41,859 bases of DNA from Eggerthellaceae bacterium (GCA_017440565.1 JAFSHA010000085.1:1-41859); one strand, 5' to 3'; positions 1 through 8,456 are shown, counted from the stretch's first letter. Numbers and translations: made by a program. Notes: generated from the sequence alone by a model not told the origin.

Positions 1-16
1 ACTAGGCCATTTGAAA

Positions 17-55
17 GGGGCTGGCTTCGGGTTTTCCGAAGTTGGCCCCTTTTTT
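17..55 (+). terminator. Intrinsic terminator just upstream of the SDR gene
   Basis: A stem of about 14 bp (GGGGCTGGCTTCGG against CCGAAGTTGGCCCC, with a wobble or mismatch inside) closes a GTTTT loop and is followed by six T. It could end the gene before the window. Only 19 bases separate the T-tract from the start codon of the next gene, so there is little room for a promoter between them. It may therefore act as a leaky terminator or attenuator for the downstream cluster. Confidence 0.8.
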
Positions 56-74
56 GTAATTGAGGAGGGAAACC

Positions 75-893
75 ATGGAGTTTGTGAAGGTTGATCCCAT
101 TACCAGCATGAAGAACGCGTTTTCCGTTGAGGGATACAACGTGGTTATTACGGGCGGCAACCGTGGTTTGGGACGCGGCATGGCGCAGGCGTTCGCCGAG
201 TGCGGCGCCAACGTGGCCATCCTGTGCCGTAACGAGGAGTCTGGCAAGAAGGCCGCATCCGAGCTTGCCGAGCTGGGTGTTACGGCATTTGCCGTCAAGT
301 GCGACGTCGGCAACTTCGACGACATCCTGGCTGCGAAAGAGGCGGTTGCCGAGAAGTTCGACCATATCGACGTCCTCATCAACAATGCGGGCATCGATGG
401 CAAGAAGACGGTGTTCAACGATGAGCGCATGGAGGAGTTCAAGCGCGTCATGAACGTCAACCTCGATGGCGTGGCCGGCATGATTCAGGTGTTCGGCCAG
501 TGGATGATGGACGAGCGCCGCGGTGGCAGCATCATTAACATCTCCTCCATTGGTGGTCAGGCCATTGGCGACCCGCGCGCTCATCCGATGCCCTCGTACA
601 ACGCGTCGAAGGCCGCGCTTGACCACCTGACGCGCCATCTGTGCATCGTCATGGGCGACTACGGTATCCGCGTAAACGTCATCGCCCCCGGTCCCACCCA
701 TTCCGACCTCGACGCCGGCTTGCCGCCTTCGATCACTCAGTTCATCGATGAGACCATGCCGATGCATCGTTTCGGCGAGCCTATCGAAATCGGCGCGCTG
801 GCCGTGTTCCTTTCCTCTCCTGCGGCATCTCAGATCACGGGTGTCGTGGCGAATCATGACGGCGGCACGATGGTCGTCGGCCTTACGTTCTAG
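75..893 (+). CDS. Short-chain dehydrogenase/reductase (SDR), NAD(P)-dependent
   Basis: This is a 272-residue cytosolic oxidoreductase of the classical SDR family, expected to interconvert a hydroxyl and a keto group using NAD(P)H. The cofactor loop TGGNRGLGRG lies near residue 32, the NNAG motif near 105, the catalytic Ser in NISSIGG and the YNASK Tyr/Lys pair near 175-180. The Ser-Tyr spacing is a few residues longer than usual. The ATG at 75 is preferred over a TTG at 60 because AGGAGG lies at 63-68. It is the first gene of a cluster with two ene-reductases and a carrier, which suggests it acts on the same cyclic substrate, as SDRs do in bile-acid (BaiA) and isoflavone (dihydrodaidzein reductase) pathways. 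The substrate is inference; the SDR assignment is firm. Confidence 0.9.
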   Translation: MEFVKVDPITSMKNAFSVEGYNVVITGGNRGLGRGMAQAFAECGANVAILCRNEESGKKAASELAELGVTAFAVKCDVGNFDDILAAKEAVAEKFDHIDVLINNAGIDGKKTVFNDERMEEFKRVMNVNLDGVAGMIQVFGQWMMDERRGGSIINISSIGGQAIGDPRAHPMPSYNASKAALDHLTRHLCIVMGDYGIRVNVIAPGPTHSDLDAGLPPSITQFIDETMPMHRFGEPIEIGALAVFLSSPAASQITGVVANHDGGTMVVGLTF

Positions 894-905
894 GGAAGCC
901 AGCTG

Positions 906-938
906 TCGACCCCGCGGAAGGGGGTTTCGCGGGGTCGA
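906..938 (+). promoter_or_regulatory. Intercistronic GC hairpin 1
   Basis: TCGACCCCGCG (906-916) pairs perfectly with CGCGGGGTCGA (928-938). No U-tract follows and the Shine-Dalgarno sequence of the next gene begins about 8 bases later. It is unlikely to be an intrinsic terminator and may protect or process the polycistronic message. Confidence 0.65.
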
Positions 939-961
939 TGTGAGAAGAGGAGGATGACTCA

Positions 962-2917
962 ATGCCGAGCTTTAACGACTACCCGCATATCTTTACTCCC
1001 ATCAAGATTCGCAATCTCGAATTGAAGAATCGCCTGATTTTCTCGCCGGTGGTCTCGGGCCATGCCGGCGTGGTGGATGGTCAGGTAACCGAGGCGCTCG
1101 TGCAGTTTCTGGGTGCCCAGGCGCGTTCTGGCGTGGGCATGGTGACCATTGGCGCATCGCCTGTTGACCAAGGTCGCGCCCGCGACTTCTTCGGAAGCCT
1201 GTCTGTGTGTCGCGACGAGGACATTCCGGGACTCCATCGCCTGGCCGAAGAGGTGCATCGCTACGGAGCGGCCATTTCCTGCGAGATTCTTCATGCAGGG
1301 CGCATCGCCCAGCCTAATGCTCTTGCCGGGCGTAAGGCCTGGGTGCCATGGCTGGCGCCCGATATGGACCCCGATCTGTTCGAGGAAATTACCGAAGAGC
1401 AGATGGATGAGGTTATCGACCTGTTCTGCAAGGCGGCTGTGCGCTTGCGTGACGCTGATTTCGATATGGTTCTCATTCATGGCGCCCATGGCAACCTCGT
1501 GAGCGCGTTTTTCTCGCCGCTTACCAACCAGCGTACCGACGAGTACGGCGGAACGTTCGAGAACCGCATGCGATTCCCGCTGAAGCTCGTGAAGGCTGTT
1601 CGCGAGGCTGTGGGCGACCACATGGCTATCGATTTCCGCATCAGCCAGAACGAGTACGTCGAAGGCGGCACGACCCTCGAGGACGTGATTACCTTCCTGA
1701 AGGCAGCTTCTCCCTATATCGACGACGCGCACCTTTCGGGCGGTTGGATTTTCGATCCCGTGTACGTGAAATACATGATGCCTGGTTACCCGCAGGAGCG
1801 CTGCCTGAACATTCCGCGTACGGCCATCGTGCACGAGCAGCTCGACATTCCCGTGACCTGCGTGGGTAACATTCCCGACATCGCTACGGCCGAGCGCATC
1901 TTGGCCGAGGGCAAGGCCGACATCGTGGCAATGGCGCGCAACATCCTCGCCGATATGGACTTCGTCAACAAGGCGTATCGCGGCGAGCCCGAGACCATCC
2001 GCCCGTGCCTGCGCTGCATCGAATGCGCATCGCGCCCCGCTAAGGGCGGTGGCGTTCGCTGCTCGGTCAATCCGCAGCTGGGGCGTGAGTTGTACTACCG
2101 CACCATCCCGAAGGCCGAGACACCCAAGAAGATCGTCATCATTGGCGGCGGTCCCGCCGGCATGATGGCGGCGCAAACGGCTCGCAAACGCGGTCATGAG
2201 GTCGTGCTGTTCGAGCGCGCCGAAACCCTGGGCGGGCGCCTGCGCGAGGCGTCGGTGCTGTTCTGCAAGTCCGACCACCATGCGCGCTACCTTGAATGGA
2301 CGGCGAAGGAGACGTTGTCGTGCGGCGCCGACGTGCGCCTTGGCGTTGAGGCGACGCCCGAGATCGTCATGGCGGAAAACCCCGACGAAGTCATCGTTGC
2401 CTGCGGCGCCGAATTCGTGATTCCGCCCATTCCCGGCGTTGACCGCGAAAACGTCATCACGGTGACCGACGCCGATCTCAAGCTGAAGCCGGCTGGCAAG
2501 AGCGTTGCCATCGTCGGCGGCGGCATTTCTGCACTTGAGTGCGGCATTCAGCTCGCGCGAGAGGGTCATGACGTTTCGGTTATTGACGTTTTGCCGGAGG
2601 ACAAGCTGTGGCGTGAGGTCATGAACGAACTGCGCAGCGGCCTTATCGAGCTGCGCGATCGCTATGGCGTGCGTTTGATCGACGAGGCTCGCGTGAAGGA
2701 GATCGGCGAGGGCTCGCTTACGTTTACGCGCGCTGGCGAGGAGAGCATCATCCCCGCCGACACGGTGGTACTTGCATGCGGCCTGCGTCCGAACCGCGCG
2801 GTCATCGATGCCTTCCGCGAGATGATGCCCCAGGTTACCGTAGCCGGCGATGCTCGCAAGGTGGGCAACATCTTCTCCGCCAACCACGACGCCTTCAACG
2901 TCGCCGTCGAAATCTAA
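962..2917 (+). CDS. Ene-reductase of the 2,4-dienoyl-CoA reductase / trimethylamine dehydrogenase family (copy 1)
   Basis: This 651-residue flavoenzyme has the three-part plan of FadH, TMADH and BaiCD/BaiH. An Old Yellow Enzyme TIM barrel (about 1-340) binds FMN and carries H173GAHGN and an SPLTN..DEYGG segment. A 4Fe-4S site is formed by Cys349, 352, 355 and 367; the CX2CX2C spacing is that of TMADH. A C-terminal FAD/NAD(P)H module has Rossmann motifs IIGGGPAG near 392 and IVGGGISA near 516. It should reduce, or oxidise, an activated C=C bond with NAD(P)H. AGAGGAGGA at 945-953 supports the ATG. It is co-directional with a paralogue immediately downstream. Possible substrates include bile acids, steroids, isoflavones or enoates; nothing in the sequence decides between them. 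Confidence 0.9.
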   Translation: MPSFNDYPHIFTPIKIRNLELKNRLIFSPVVSGHAGVVDGQVTEALVQFLGAQARSGVGMVTIGASPVDQGRARDFFGSLSVCRDEDIPGLHRLAEEVHRYGAAISCEILHAGRIAQPNALAGRKAWVPWLAPDMDPDLFEEITEEQMDEVIDLFCKAAVRLRDADFDMVLIHGAHGNLVSAFFSPLTNQRTDEYGGTFENRMRFPLKLVKAVREAVGDHMAIDFRISQNEYVEGGTTLEDVITFLKAASPYIDDAHLSGGWIFDPVYVKYMMPGYPQERCLNIPRTAIVHEQLDIPVTCVGNIPDIATAERILAEGKADIVAMARNILADMDFVNKAYRGEPETIRPCLRCIECASRPAKGGGVRCSVNPQLGRELYYRTIPKAETPKKIVIIGGGPAGMMAAQTARKRGHEVVLFERAETLGGRLREASVLFCKSDHHARYLEWTAKETLSCGADVRLGVEATPEIVMAENPDEVIVACGAEFVIPPIPGVDRENVITVTDADLKLKPAGKSVAIVGGGISALECGIQLAREGHDVSVIDVLPEDKLWREVMNELRSGLIELRDRYGVRLIDEARVKEIGEGSLTFTRAGEESIIPADTVVLACGLRPNRAVIDAFREMMPQVTVAGDARKVGNIFSANHDAFNVAVEI

Positions 2918-2927
2918 TGAGAGACCA

Positions 2928-2961
2928 CGAGCCGCCTGGCCTTCAGTCGCCGGGCGGCTCG
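2928..2961 (+). promoter_or_regulatory. Intercistronic GC hairpin 2
   Basis: A 13-bp stem with one G-T wobble (CGAGCCGCCTGGC against GCCGGGCGGCTCG) and an 8-base loop fills most of the gap between the two ene-reductase genes. There is no U-tract, and the next Shine-Dalgarno sequence starts about five bases later. Confidence 0.65.
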
Positions 2962-2980
2962 TTTGAAGAGAGGAGCAGCA

Positions 2981-4939
2981 ATGGCTGAAATCAAGCAGTT
3001 CAAGCATGCTATGAAACCCATCAAGGTGGGTCCCATTACGTTGAAGAATCGCGTTCAGTTTGCCCCGCATGCCATCAACATGGTCAACGAGTTGGGCGAG
3101 CCGACCGATGAGTTCATCAAGTACGTCGAGCGTCAGGCTCGCACGGGCGTCGGCCTGTTGACCGTTTATGCCACTCCGGTCGATCGTGAGACTGGCATTG
3201 ACTACGATTCCGAGATCGACATCACCACCGACAAGGTGTGCTGCAGCCTGGTCCGTCTGACCGAGGCCGCCCATATCCATGACTCGAAGATCTCCATCGA
3301 GCTCGTGCACGCCGGTCGCGGTGCCGACCCGAAGCTTATCTCGAAGGATTACGCTCTCGCGCCGTCGAACGTGCCCATCCCTGGCCAGATGCAGAATCTC
3401 AAGGTCATGGACAAGCAGGACATCGACGACGTCATCGCCAAGTACGTCGATTGCAGCCTGCGCGCGAAGCGCTGCAACTTCGACATGGTCATGATCCACG
3501 CTGCTCACGGAAACCTGCTTGCGCAGTTCCTCAGCCCGCTTACCAACCTGCGCGACGACGAGTACGGCGGAACCATGGAGAAGCGCTTCCGCTTCCCGCT
3601 TGAGCTTATGGCCGCGGTGCGCGAGGCGGTCGGTCCCGACATGGCCATCGAGATGCGCATTTCCGGCGACGAGATGGTCAAGGGCGGCATGACCATCGAC
3701 GAGGTGGTCGAGTTCGTGAAGGTCGCCCAGCAATACATCGACCTCGTGCACATTTCCGCGGGCCTGGTGGTCGACTGGCGCGCGTCGTTCTACACCATGC
3801 CCCCGTACTATCAGCCGCGCGGCATGAACGTGCCCCTGGCCAAGCAGGTAAAGGACTGCGCCGAGATCACCATTCCCGTCTCGGTGGTGGGCGGCATCAA
3901 CTCGCTGGCCATGATCGACGACATCATCGAGTCGGGCAGCGCCGACATCGGCGTCATCGCGCGTGCACTCATCGCCGATCCGCAGCTCATTCGCAAGAAC
4001 CTGCTTGGACAGGAAGAGGACGTGCGTCCGTGCATGCGCTGCTGGGGCTGTGCCGAGACCTTCGGCAGCCATATTCGCTGTGCGGTTAACCCGGGCATGG
4101 GCATGATCGCCCCCTTCGACGAGCCGGGCATTGCGCCGGTGAAGAAGAAGGTCGTCGTCGTGGGTGGCGGTACGGCTGGCATGCAGGCTGCTCGCACGCT
4201 GGTCGAGCGCGGCCATGACGTCGTGCTGTTCGAGCGCAGCGAGAAGCTGGGTGGCATCATGCCCTCCATCTGCAACCTGCCGTTTAAGGATGATCTGCGT
4301 GCGTATGTGAACTGGGCCATTCGCGCGACCATGAAGTGTGGCGCTGACATTCGCCTGGGCGTTGAGGCTACCCGCGAGCTGGTTGAGGCCGAAGACCCGG
4401 ATGCCATCATCATCGCCGTGGGTTCTGACCCCGTTAAGCTGCCCATTCCGGGTATCGACGGAGCCAATGTGGCGGCCGTGCTCGATGTCGACTGCGGTGT
4501 CGTGAAGCCTACGGGCAAGGTGGTCGTGTGCGGCGGCGGCGTTTCCGGCTGCGAATGCGGCTTGGGCCTTGCCATGGAGGGTTGCGAGGTCACGGTCGTC
4601 GACATGCTTGGCGACGACAAGTTCGCCACCGGCCTTGCCGGCATTACGCGCAACATGCTTCACATGCTCATGGGTGACAACAACATGAGGCTTTTGGGCG
4701 AGCGTCGCGTGGTCGCCATCGAAGAGGGCGGCGTGCGCGTCGTTCCCGTCGGCGGCGGCGAGGAGGAGTTCATCGAGGCCGACTGGGTGGTCGACGCCTT
4801 TGGCATGGTTCCGCGCAAGGCCATCGTCGAGGAGCTTTCCGGCATCACCATCGATACCTTCGTGGTGGGCGACGCCAACAAGATCGGAAACATCAAGCAG
4901 GCAAACTTCAAGGCCTACACGATGGCTTGCCTGATCTAA
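2981..4939 (+). CDS. Ene-reductase of the 2,4-dienoyl-CoA reductase / trimethylamine dehydrogenase family (copy 2)
   Basis: This 652-residue paralogue of the preceding gene has the same layout: an FMN barrel with H173AAHGN and SPLTN..DEYGG, a 4Fe-4S site (Cys351, 354, 357, 367; CX2CX2CX9C, two residues shorter in the last spacing than copy 1), and FAD and NAD(P) Rossmann motifs VVGGGTAG near 392 and VCGGGVSG near 515. The ATG at 2981 is chosen over an in-frame TTG at 2963 because AGAGGAG lies at 2968-2974. The sequences have diverged well beyond a recent duplication, so the two copies probably act at different steps or on different isomers, as BaiCD and BaiH do in bile-acid 7-dehydroxylation. 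Which reaction each catalyses cannot be read from the sequence. Confidence 0.9.
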   Translation: MAEIKQFKHAMKPIKVGPITLKNRVQFAPHAINMVNELGEPTDEFIKYVERQARTGVGLLTVYATPVDRETGIDYDSEIDITTDKVCCSLVRLTEAAHIHDSKISIELVHAGRGADPKLISKDYALAPSNVPIPGQMQNLKVMDKQDIDDVIAKYVDCSLRAKRCNFDMVMIHAAHGNLLAQFLSPLTNLRDDEYGGTMEKRFRFPLELMAAVREAVGPDMAIEMRISGDEMVKGGMTIDEVVEFVKVAQQYIDLVHISAGLVVDWRASFYTMPPYYQPRGMNVPLAKQVKDCAEITIPVSVVGGINSLAMIDDIIESGSADIGVIARALIADPQLIRKNLLGQEEDVRPCMRCWGCAETFGSHIRCAVNPGMGMIAPFDEPGIAPVKKKVVVVGGGTAGMQAARTLVERGHDVVLFERSEKLGGIMPSICNLPFKDDLRAYVNWAIRATMKCGADIRLGVEATRELVEAEDPDAIIIAVGSDPVKLPIPGIDGANVAAVLDVDCGVVKPTGKVVVCGGGVSGCECGLGLAMEGCEVTVVDMLGDDKFATGLAGITRNMLHMLMGDNNMRLLGERRVVAIEEGGVRVVPVGGGEEEFIEADWVVDAFGMVPRKAIVEELSGITIDTFVVGDANKIGNIKQANFKAYTMACLI

Positions 4940-4954
4940 CCGAAGGAATGCGAA

Positions 4955-4983
4955 GCGGGGCGCGGAGAGGTTCCGCGCCCCGC
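4955..4983 (+). promoter_or_regulatory. Intercistronic GC hairpin 3
   Basis: GCGGGGCGCGGA pairs perfectly over 12 bp with TCCGCGCCCCGC around a five-base loop. It has no U-tract and lies about 8 bases before the Shine-Dalgarno sequence of the MFS gene. It repeats the arrangement seen in the two preceding gaps. Confidence 0.65.
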
Positions 4984-5002
4984 GTGCGTGAAGGAAGTGA
5001 TG

Positions 5003-6184
5003 ATGAAGGATACGTGGCGCGAAAAGGCCGTTTTGGCGGTATTGCTGGTCGCCTCTATGACGACGTTTATGGGTGGTGCGGCAGTGGCACCGTGTCTTCC
5101 CCAGATGGCTCAGGCGTTTCCCGACGCTTCTTCGACGGCCATTTCGCTCGTCATCACGCTGCCCGGCCTTACGGTTGCGGCGTTCGGTTTTTTCGTGGGG
5201 GCCTTTGCCGATCGCGTTGGCAAGGTGCGCACGTTGGTGCTCGCCACGGTTATCTTCACGGTGGCGGGGTATGCGCCGCTTCTGCTTGACTCGCTGGAAC
5301 TCATTCTTGCTGCACGCCTGGTTTTGGGCGTGGGCATTGCCGGCATTGCGGTGTCGACTACGGCGCTGATCTCCGACATCTTTTCCGGCGAGAAGCTTAC
5401 CAAGGCGCTTGCCCTGCAGTCGGCGGCCATGGGAGCTGGCGTGCTGGTTCTTGAGACAGGTGGCGGATTTCTTGCCGAATACGGTTGGCGTATGGCGTTT
5501 TGGATGTATACCATCGGCCCCGTCATCCTTCTAGGAGCAGCTCTGTTTCTGCGCGAGCCGAAGAAAGGCGCTGATCGAGATGATGCTGCCGAGCGCGCGG
5601 ACGGCCAGGTTGCCACATTTGCGCGACGCGCCATCGTGCTGGCTGTCGGAGGCGGGGCGTTTTGCGCCTTCCTAGACAACGCCACTTCGTTCACCATTCC
5701 GGGGCGTCTGCCGTTTTACGTTGAGGAGCTGGGGGCAACGTCCTCGACAAGCGGGCTTATCCTGGGATTCCACGGCCTGAGCCTAGCCGTCTCCTCGTTG
5801 GTGCAGGGCAGGCTCGCCTTAAGCTGGAGCAGGTCGCGGCTTGTGTTCACAAGCTTTTTCCTCATCGGGGCGGGTCTTTTGGTCATTGGCTTCATCCCGC
5901 ATATCGCAGCCGCTGTGGCGGCGGGCGTTCTCACCGGGATCGGCGGCGGCTTGGTCATTCCCACTATCTTGCAGTGGATGACGAGTGTGGCAACGCCGCT
6001 CACGTCGGGAAAGATCACGGGCTGCAACACGGCGGCTGTCAATCTCGGGCAGTTTGCCTGCTCTCTGCTCATGGCGCCGGCGCTTGCGCTGACGGGTTCG
6101 AGCGCTGGATTGTTTGTCGTTTTCGGTGTGGCGGTGCTTGTCTTGGGATGTATCGTCGCGCCTTTGCTGGCGAAGGTGAGGTAG
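5003..6184 (+). CDS. Major facilitator superfamily (MFS) transporter
   Basis: This is a 393-residue polytopic membrane protein with about 12 hydrophobic segments. The MFS signature between helices 2 and 3 is visible as GAFADRVGKVRTL near residues 67-79, and a cytoplasmic loop rich in charged residues lies near 190-205. The start is placed at ATG 5003 (or the adjacent ATG 5000), behind AAGGAA at 4991-4996; an upstream in-frame GTG at 4988 lacks a ribosome site. Placed after the SDR and ene-reductases, it probably moves their substrate or product. Its stop codon lies exactly where the open frame of a broken DMT permease begins, so the locus carries a recombination scar, though the MFS protein itself looks complete. 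Confidence 0.88.
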   Translation: MKDTWREKAVLAVLLVASMTTFMGGAAVAPCLPQMAQAFPDASSTAISLVITLPGLTVAAFGFFVGAFADRVGKVRTLVLATVIFTVAGYAPLLLDSLELILAARLVLGVGIAGIAVSTTALISDIFSGEKLTKALALQSAAMGAGVLVLETGGGFLAEYGWRMAFWMYTIGPVILLGAALFLREPKKGADRDDAAERADGQVATFARRAIVLAVGGGAFCAFLDNATSFTIPGRLPFYVEELGATSSTSGLILGFHGLSLAVSSLVQGRLALSWSRSRLVFTSFFLIGAGLLVIGFIPHIAAAVAAGVLTGIGGGLVIPTILQWMTSVATPLTSGKITGCNTAAVNLGQFACSLLMAPALALTGSSAGLFVVFGVAVLVLGCIVAPLLAKVR

Positions 6185-6393
6185 GCTATGTCACGTGGAA
6201 CGTTGCCATGAAGTCGCTCGGTGTGGTGAAAGCAAGCATGTTCACGTTGGCCATTCCCGCGCTTACGGTTTTCGAGGCGGCGGCTATCTTGGGCGAACCC
6301 ATCACTTTGGCCGCTATTGTCGGCGTCATCCTCATCGCAGGAGGTCTGTTCGTCTCTCAGTATGTCAAGGGGAGAGAGAGTTCTCGCGAATGA
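6184..6393 (+). pseudogene. 3' remnant of a DMT-superfamily (EamA) permease
   Basis: A frame different from that of the MFS gene encodes about 69 residues typical of the last two helices of EamA permeases: GYVTWNVAMKSLGVVKAS, then a helix ending ILGEPITLAAIVGV and a final hydrophobic helix before a charged tail. No upstream part of such a permease is present; the MFS stop codon abuts it. It is best read as the surviving end of a permease replaced when the upstream genes arrived. Expression from the internal ATG at 6208 cannot be excluded but would give only two helices. Confidence 0.7.
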
Positions 6394-6628
6394 GTAAGGG
6401 CAATCTGGGGGCTCAAATCGCAAAAGGGCCTCATGCTGCCTGCTTTTTTCACGCTGACTCTAGGGTATATAGGCTGATTGAGGTTCGCCTCGCTTTCATG
6501 CCCTTCTGACTAGGTCTTTCATACCTTTCATATGAGGGTTCGAGCGCATTTTGGGTGCTACGATTCTGCTGCTTTTCGGCGGGGTGCATGAGGGGCGCCT
6601 TGCCGTATATCTCTATGGAGGGAGAATT
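6394..6628 (+). promoter_or_regulatory. Leader of the exported flavoprotein gene, with three CTTTCAT motifs
   Basis: This 235-base gap shows no convincing gene. It contains CTTTCAT three times (6493-6499, 6516-6522, 6525-6531), the last two nine bases apart, and an AT-rich TATATA at 6466-6471. These may be regulator sites or promoter parts, but no good -35/-10 pair could be assigned. Confidence 0.35.
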
Positions 6629-8368
6629 ATGACAAAGCAACTTGATCGCCGTACGTTCCTGAAGGGCATGGGCCTTTCCGCTGCAGCTGTTGCCGCTACG
6701 GGTGCCCTTGCCGCATGCGCGCCTGCTGCCGAGGGTGGCTCTGACGCGCCTGCTGCCAATGACGCAGCTGCGTCTCATGCTGAGTGCCTGAACGCTGCCG
6801 GTCAGAAGTGGGGCTTCGAGATTGCCCCCGAGGCTATTGCCGATGATGCTATCGCCGAAACCGTTGAAGCTGACGTCATCATCGTCGGCGGCGGCATGAG
6901 CGGCATGTGCACGGCTGCATCCTGCGCCGAGAACGGCCTGAAGGTCGTCCTCATCAGCGCCTCTTCGGGCCCTGTGAGCCGCGGCGGTTCCAACAATGGC
7001 GTGTACTCCAAGGTTATGGAGAGCATGGGCATCGAGCGCATGGATCCCACGTGGTTCTATCGTATGCAGTACGCAGCCAACGGCGGCAACTTCAGGCCTT
7101 CTCTGTGGTACAAGTTCTACAACAACTCCGAGGAAGCCATCAACTGGATCATCGACATCGCCGCCAATGCTGGCATCAAGACCACCATCGAGTCCGGCCC
7201 GCTCTACAAGGACGGCGACCCGATGTTCACGCCGTCTGCTGCTCACGCGTTCTATGTTGACGACTCTGAGCTTCAGGGCGCAATCGGCAATGGCGAGGGC
7301 CACATCGCAGCTGAGCTCGGCCGCTACATCGTTGAGGATCTGGGCATCGACGTTCGCTGGAACGTGAAGGCCGAGCAGCTCGTTCGCGGCGGCGTTGCCA
7401 ACGGCACCGAGGGCCGTGTTGAGGCTGTCATCGCCGTTGACGCTGAGGGCGCTTACACCAAGTACGTCGGCAGCAAGGCCATCATCATGGCTACCGGCGA
7501 CTTCTCTCATGACAGGGACATGATGGAGAGGTACTGCCCGCAGGCTGTCGAGCTGTGCGACTTCAGCACCGAGGTCAACTACGACCAGGGCATCTGGATG
7601 GGCGGCCTCATGCCTGGCGATGGCCACAAGATGGAGCTGTGGGTCGGCGCTGCTTGGCAGAAGGAGCCGAACAACATCATGCTCGGCCGTCCGAACCTGC
7701 CTGGCGATCAGCCCTACACCAGCCACACGGGCCTCATGGTCGACAACGCCGGCCAGCGCTTCATGAACGAGGACGTTCTGGGCGGCTTTGCCTGCGCGAC
7801 CATCATGCACCTTCCCAAGAAGACCGCGTACTGCATCTGGGGCACCAACCGCGCTGAGCTGGGCGGTCCTTGGGGCGCCATCAACTACGCTCATGGTGAG
7901 TACTTCACCACCGAGCAGGTCATCGAGCGTTGGGACAACGACACCGACGGCTTCGGCATCATCAAGGCCGACACCGTTGAGGAAGTCATCTCCCAGCTTG
8001 GTCTTCCGGCCGAGACCATCGACACCGTCAAGCGCTACAACGACATGTGCGCTGCGGGCGTCGACACCGACTTCTACAAGACTCCCGACAAGCTGATCCC
8101 CATCGGCGAGAACGACGGCCCCTTCTACGGCGCCTCCTTCACCCCGGGCTTCCTGACCTCTCTGGGCGGCATCCGCACCGATGTTCATCTGCGCGCGCTC
8201 GACGCCGACGATCAGCCCATCCCGGGTCTGTTCAACGTTGGCTGCATGATCGGCAACTTCTACAGCGGCACCTACACCTTCGCTATGGAGGGCATGAACT
8301 ACGGCGCTTGCTGCATCACCCTGCCCTACGTGCTGGGCAAGGAGCTCGCTGCTGGTGAGCTTGATTAA
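6629..8368 (+). CDS. Tat-exported lipidated FAD-dependent reductase, fumarate-reductase flavoprotein type
   Basis: The 579-residue protein begins with a twin-arginine signal (DRRTFLK, residues 6-12) followed by a hydrophobic stretch and a lipobox-like ALAAC with Cys30, so it should be folded, exported and anchored outside the membrane. VIIVGGGMSGM (83-93) is the FAD-binding loop and the C-terminal half carries the GGIRTD and GCMIGNFYSGTY segments of the FAD_binding_2/fumarate reductase family. There is no N-terminal FMN or haem domain, so electrons must come from a separate carrier; none is encoded next to it. Family members in this bacterial group reduce organic acceptors such as fumarate, urocanate, cinnamates or drugs (Cgr2). 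GGAGGGAG before ATG 6629 fixes the start. The acceptor is unknown. Confidence 0.9.
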   Translation: MTKQLDRRTFLKGMGLSAAAVAATGALAACAPAAEGGSDAPAANDAAASHAECLNAAGQKWGFEIAPEAIADDAIAETVEADVIIVGGGMSGMCTAASCAENGLKVVLISASSGPVSRGGSNNGVYSKVMESMGIERMDPTWFYRMQYAANGGNFRPSLWYKFYNNSEEAINWIIDIAANAGIKTTIESGPLYKDGDPMFTPSAAHAFYVDDSELQGAIGNGEGHIAAELGRYIVEDLGIDVRWNVKAEQLVRGGVANGTEGRVEAVIAVDAEGAYTKYVGSKAIIMATGDFSHDRDMMERYCPQAVELCDFSTEVNYDQGIWMGGLMPGDGHKMELWVGAAWQKEPNNIMLGRPNLPGDQPYTSHTGLMVDNAGQRFMNEDVLGGFACATIMHLPKKTAYCIWGTNRAELGGPWGAINYAHGEYFTTEQVIERWDNDTDGFGIIKADTVEEVISQLGLPAETIDTVKRYNDMCAAGVDTDFYKTPDKLIPIGENDGPFYGASFTPGFLTSLGGIRTDVHLRALDADDQPIPGLFNVGCMIGNFYSGTYTFAMEGMNYGACCITLPYVLGKELAAGELD

Positions 8369-8378
8369 GCAACTGGGT

Positions 8379-8406
8379 TTGCGCCCGTTACCCCTAGCGG
8401 GCGCAA
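8379..8406 (+). other. Hairpin after the flavoprotein gene
   Basis: TTGCGCCCG (8379-8387) pairs with CGGGCGCAA (8398-8406) around a ten-base loop. It has no T-tract. It directly precedes the true terminator and may add 3'-end stability. Confidence 0.55.
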
Positions 8407-8416
8407 GATAGTTGGA

Positions 8417-8449
8417 AGCGCGGCGGTCCCAGCGGCTGCCGCGCTTTTT
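8417..8449 (+). terminator. Intrinsic terminator of the flavoprotein gene
   Basis: AGCGCGGC pairs with GCCGCGCT around a 13-base loop and is followed by a run of five T. It lies between convergent genes and ends the plus-strand transcript eight bases before the stop codon of the minus-strand gene. Confidence 0.8.
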
Positions 8450-8456
8450 CATGGCC

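Noticed and set aside
906-938. Intrinsic terminator between SDR and ene-reductase
   Set aside because: There is a strong stem but no U-tract, and the next ribosome site follows closely.
959-4663. A 1234-codon open frame on the minus strand opposite both ene-reductases
   Set aside because: It mirrors two genes with complete domain motifs on the plus strand, its product is rich in His, Arg and Asp with no recognisable domain, and long antisense frames are expected at this GC content.
6449-8452. A 667-codon minus-strand open frame opposite the flavoprotein gene
   Set aside because: The plus strand has a clear Tat signal and FAD motifs; the antisense product has none.
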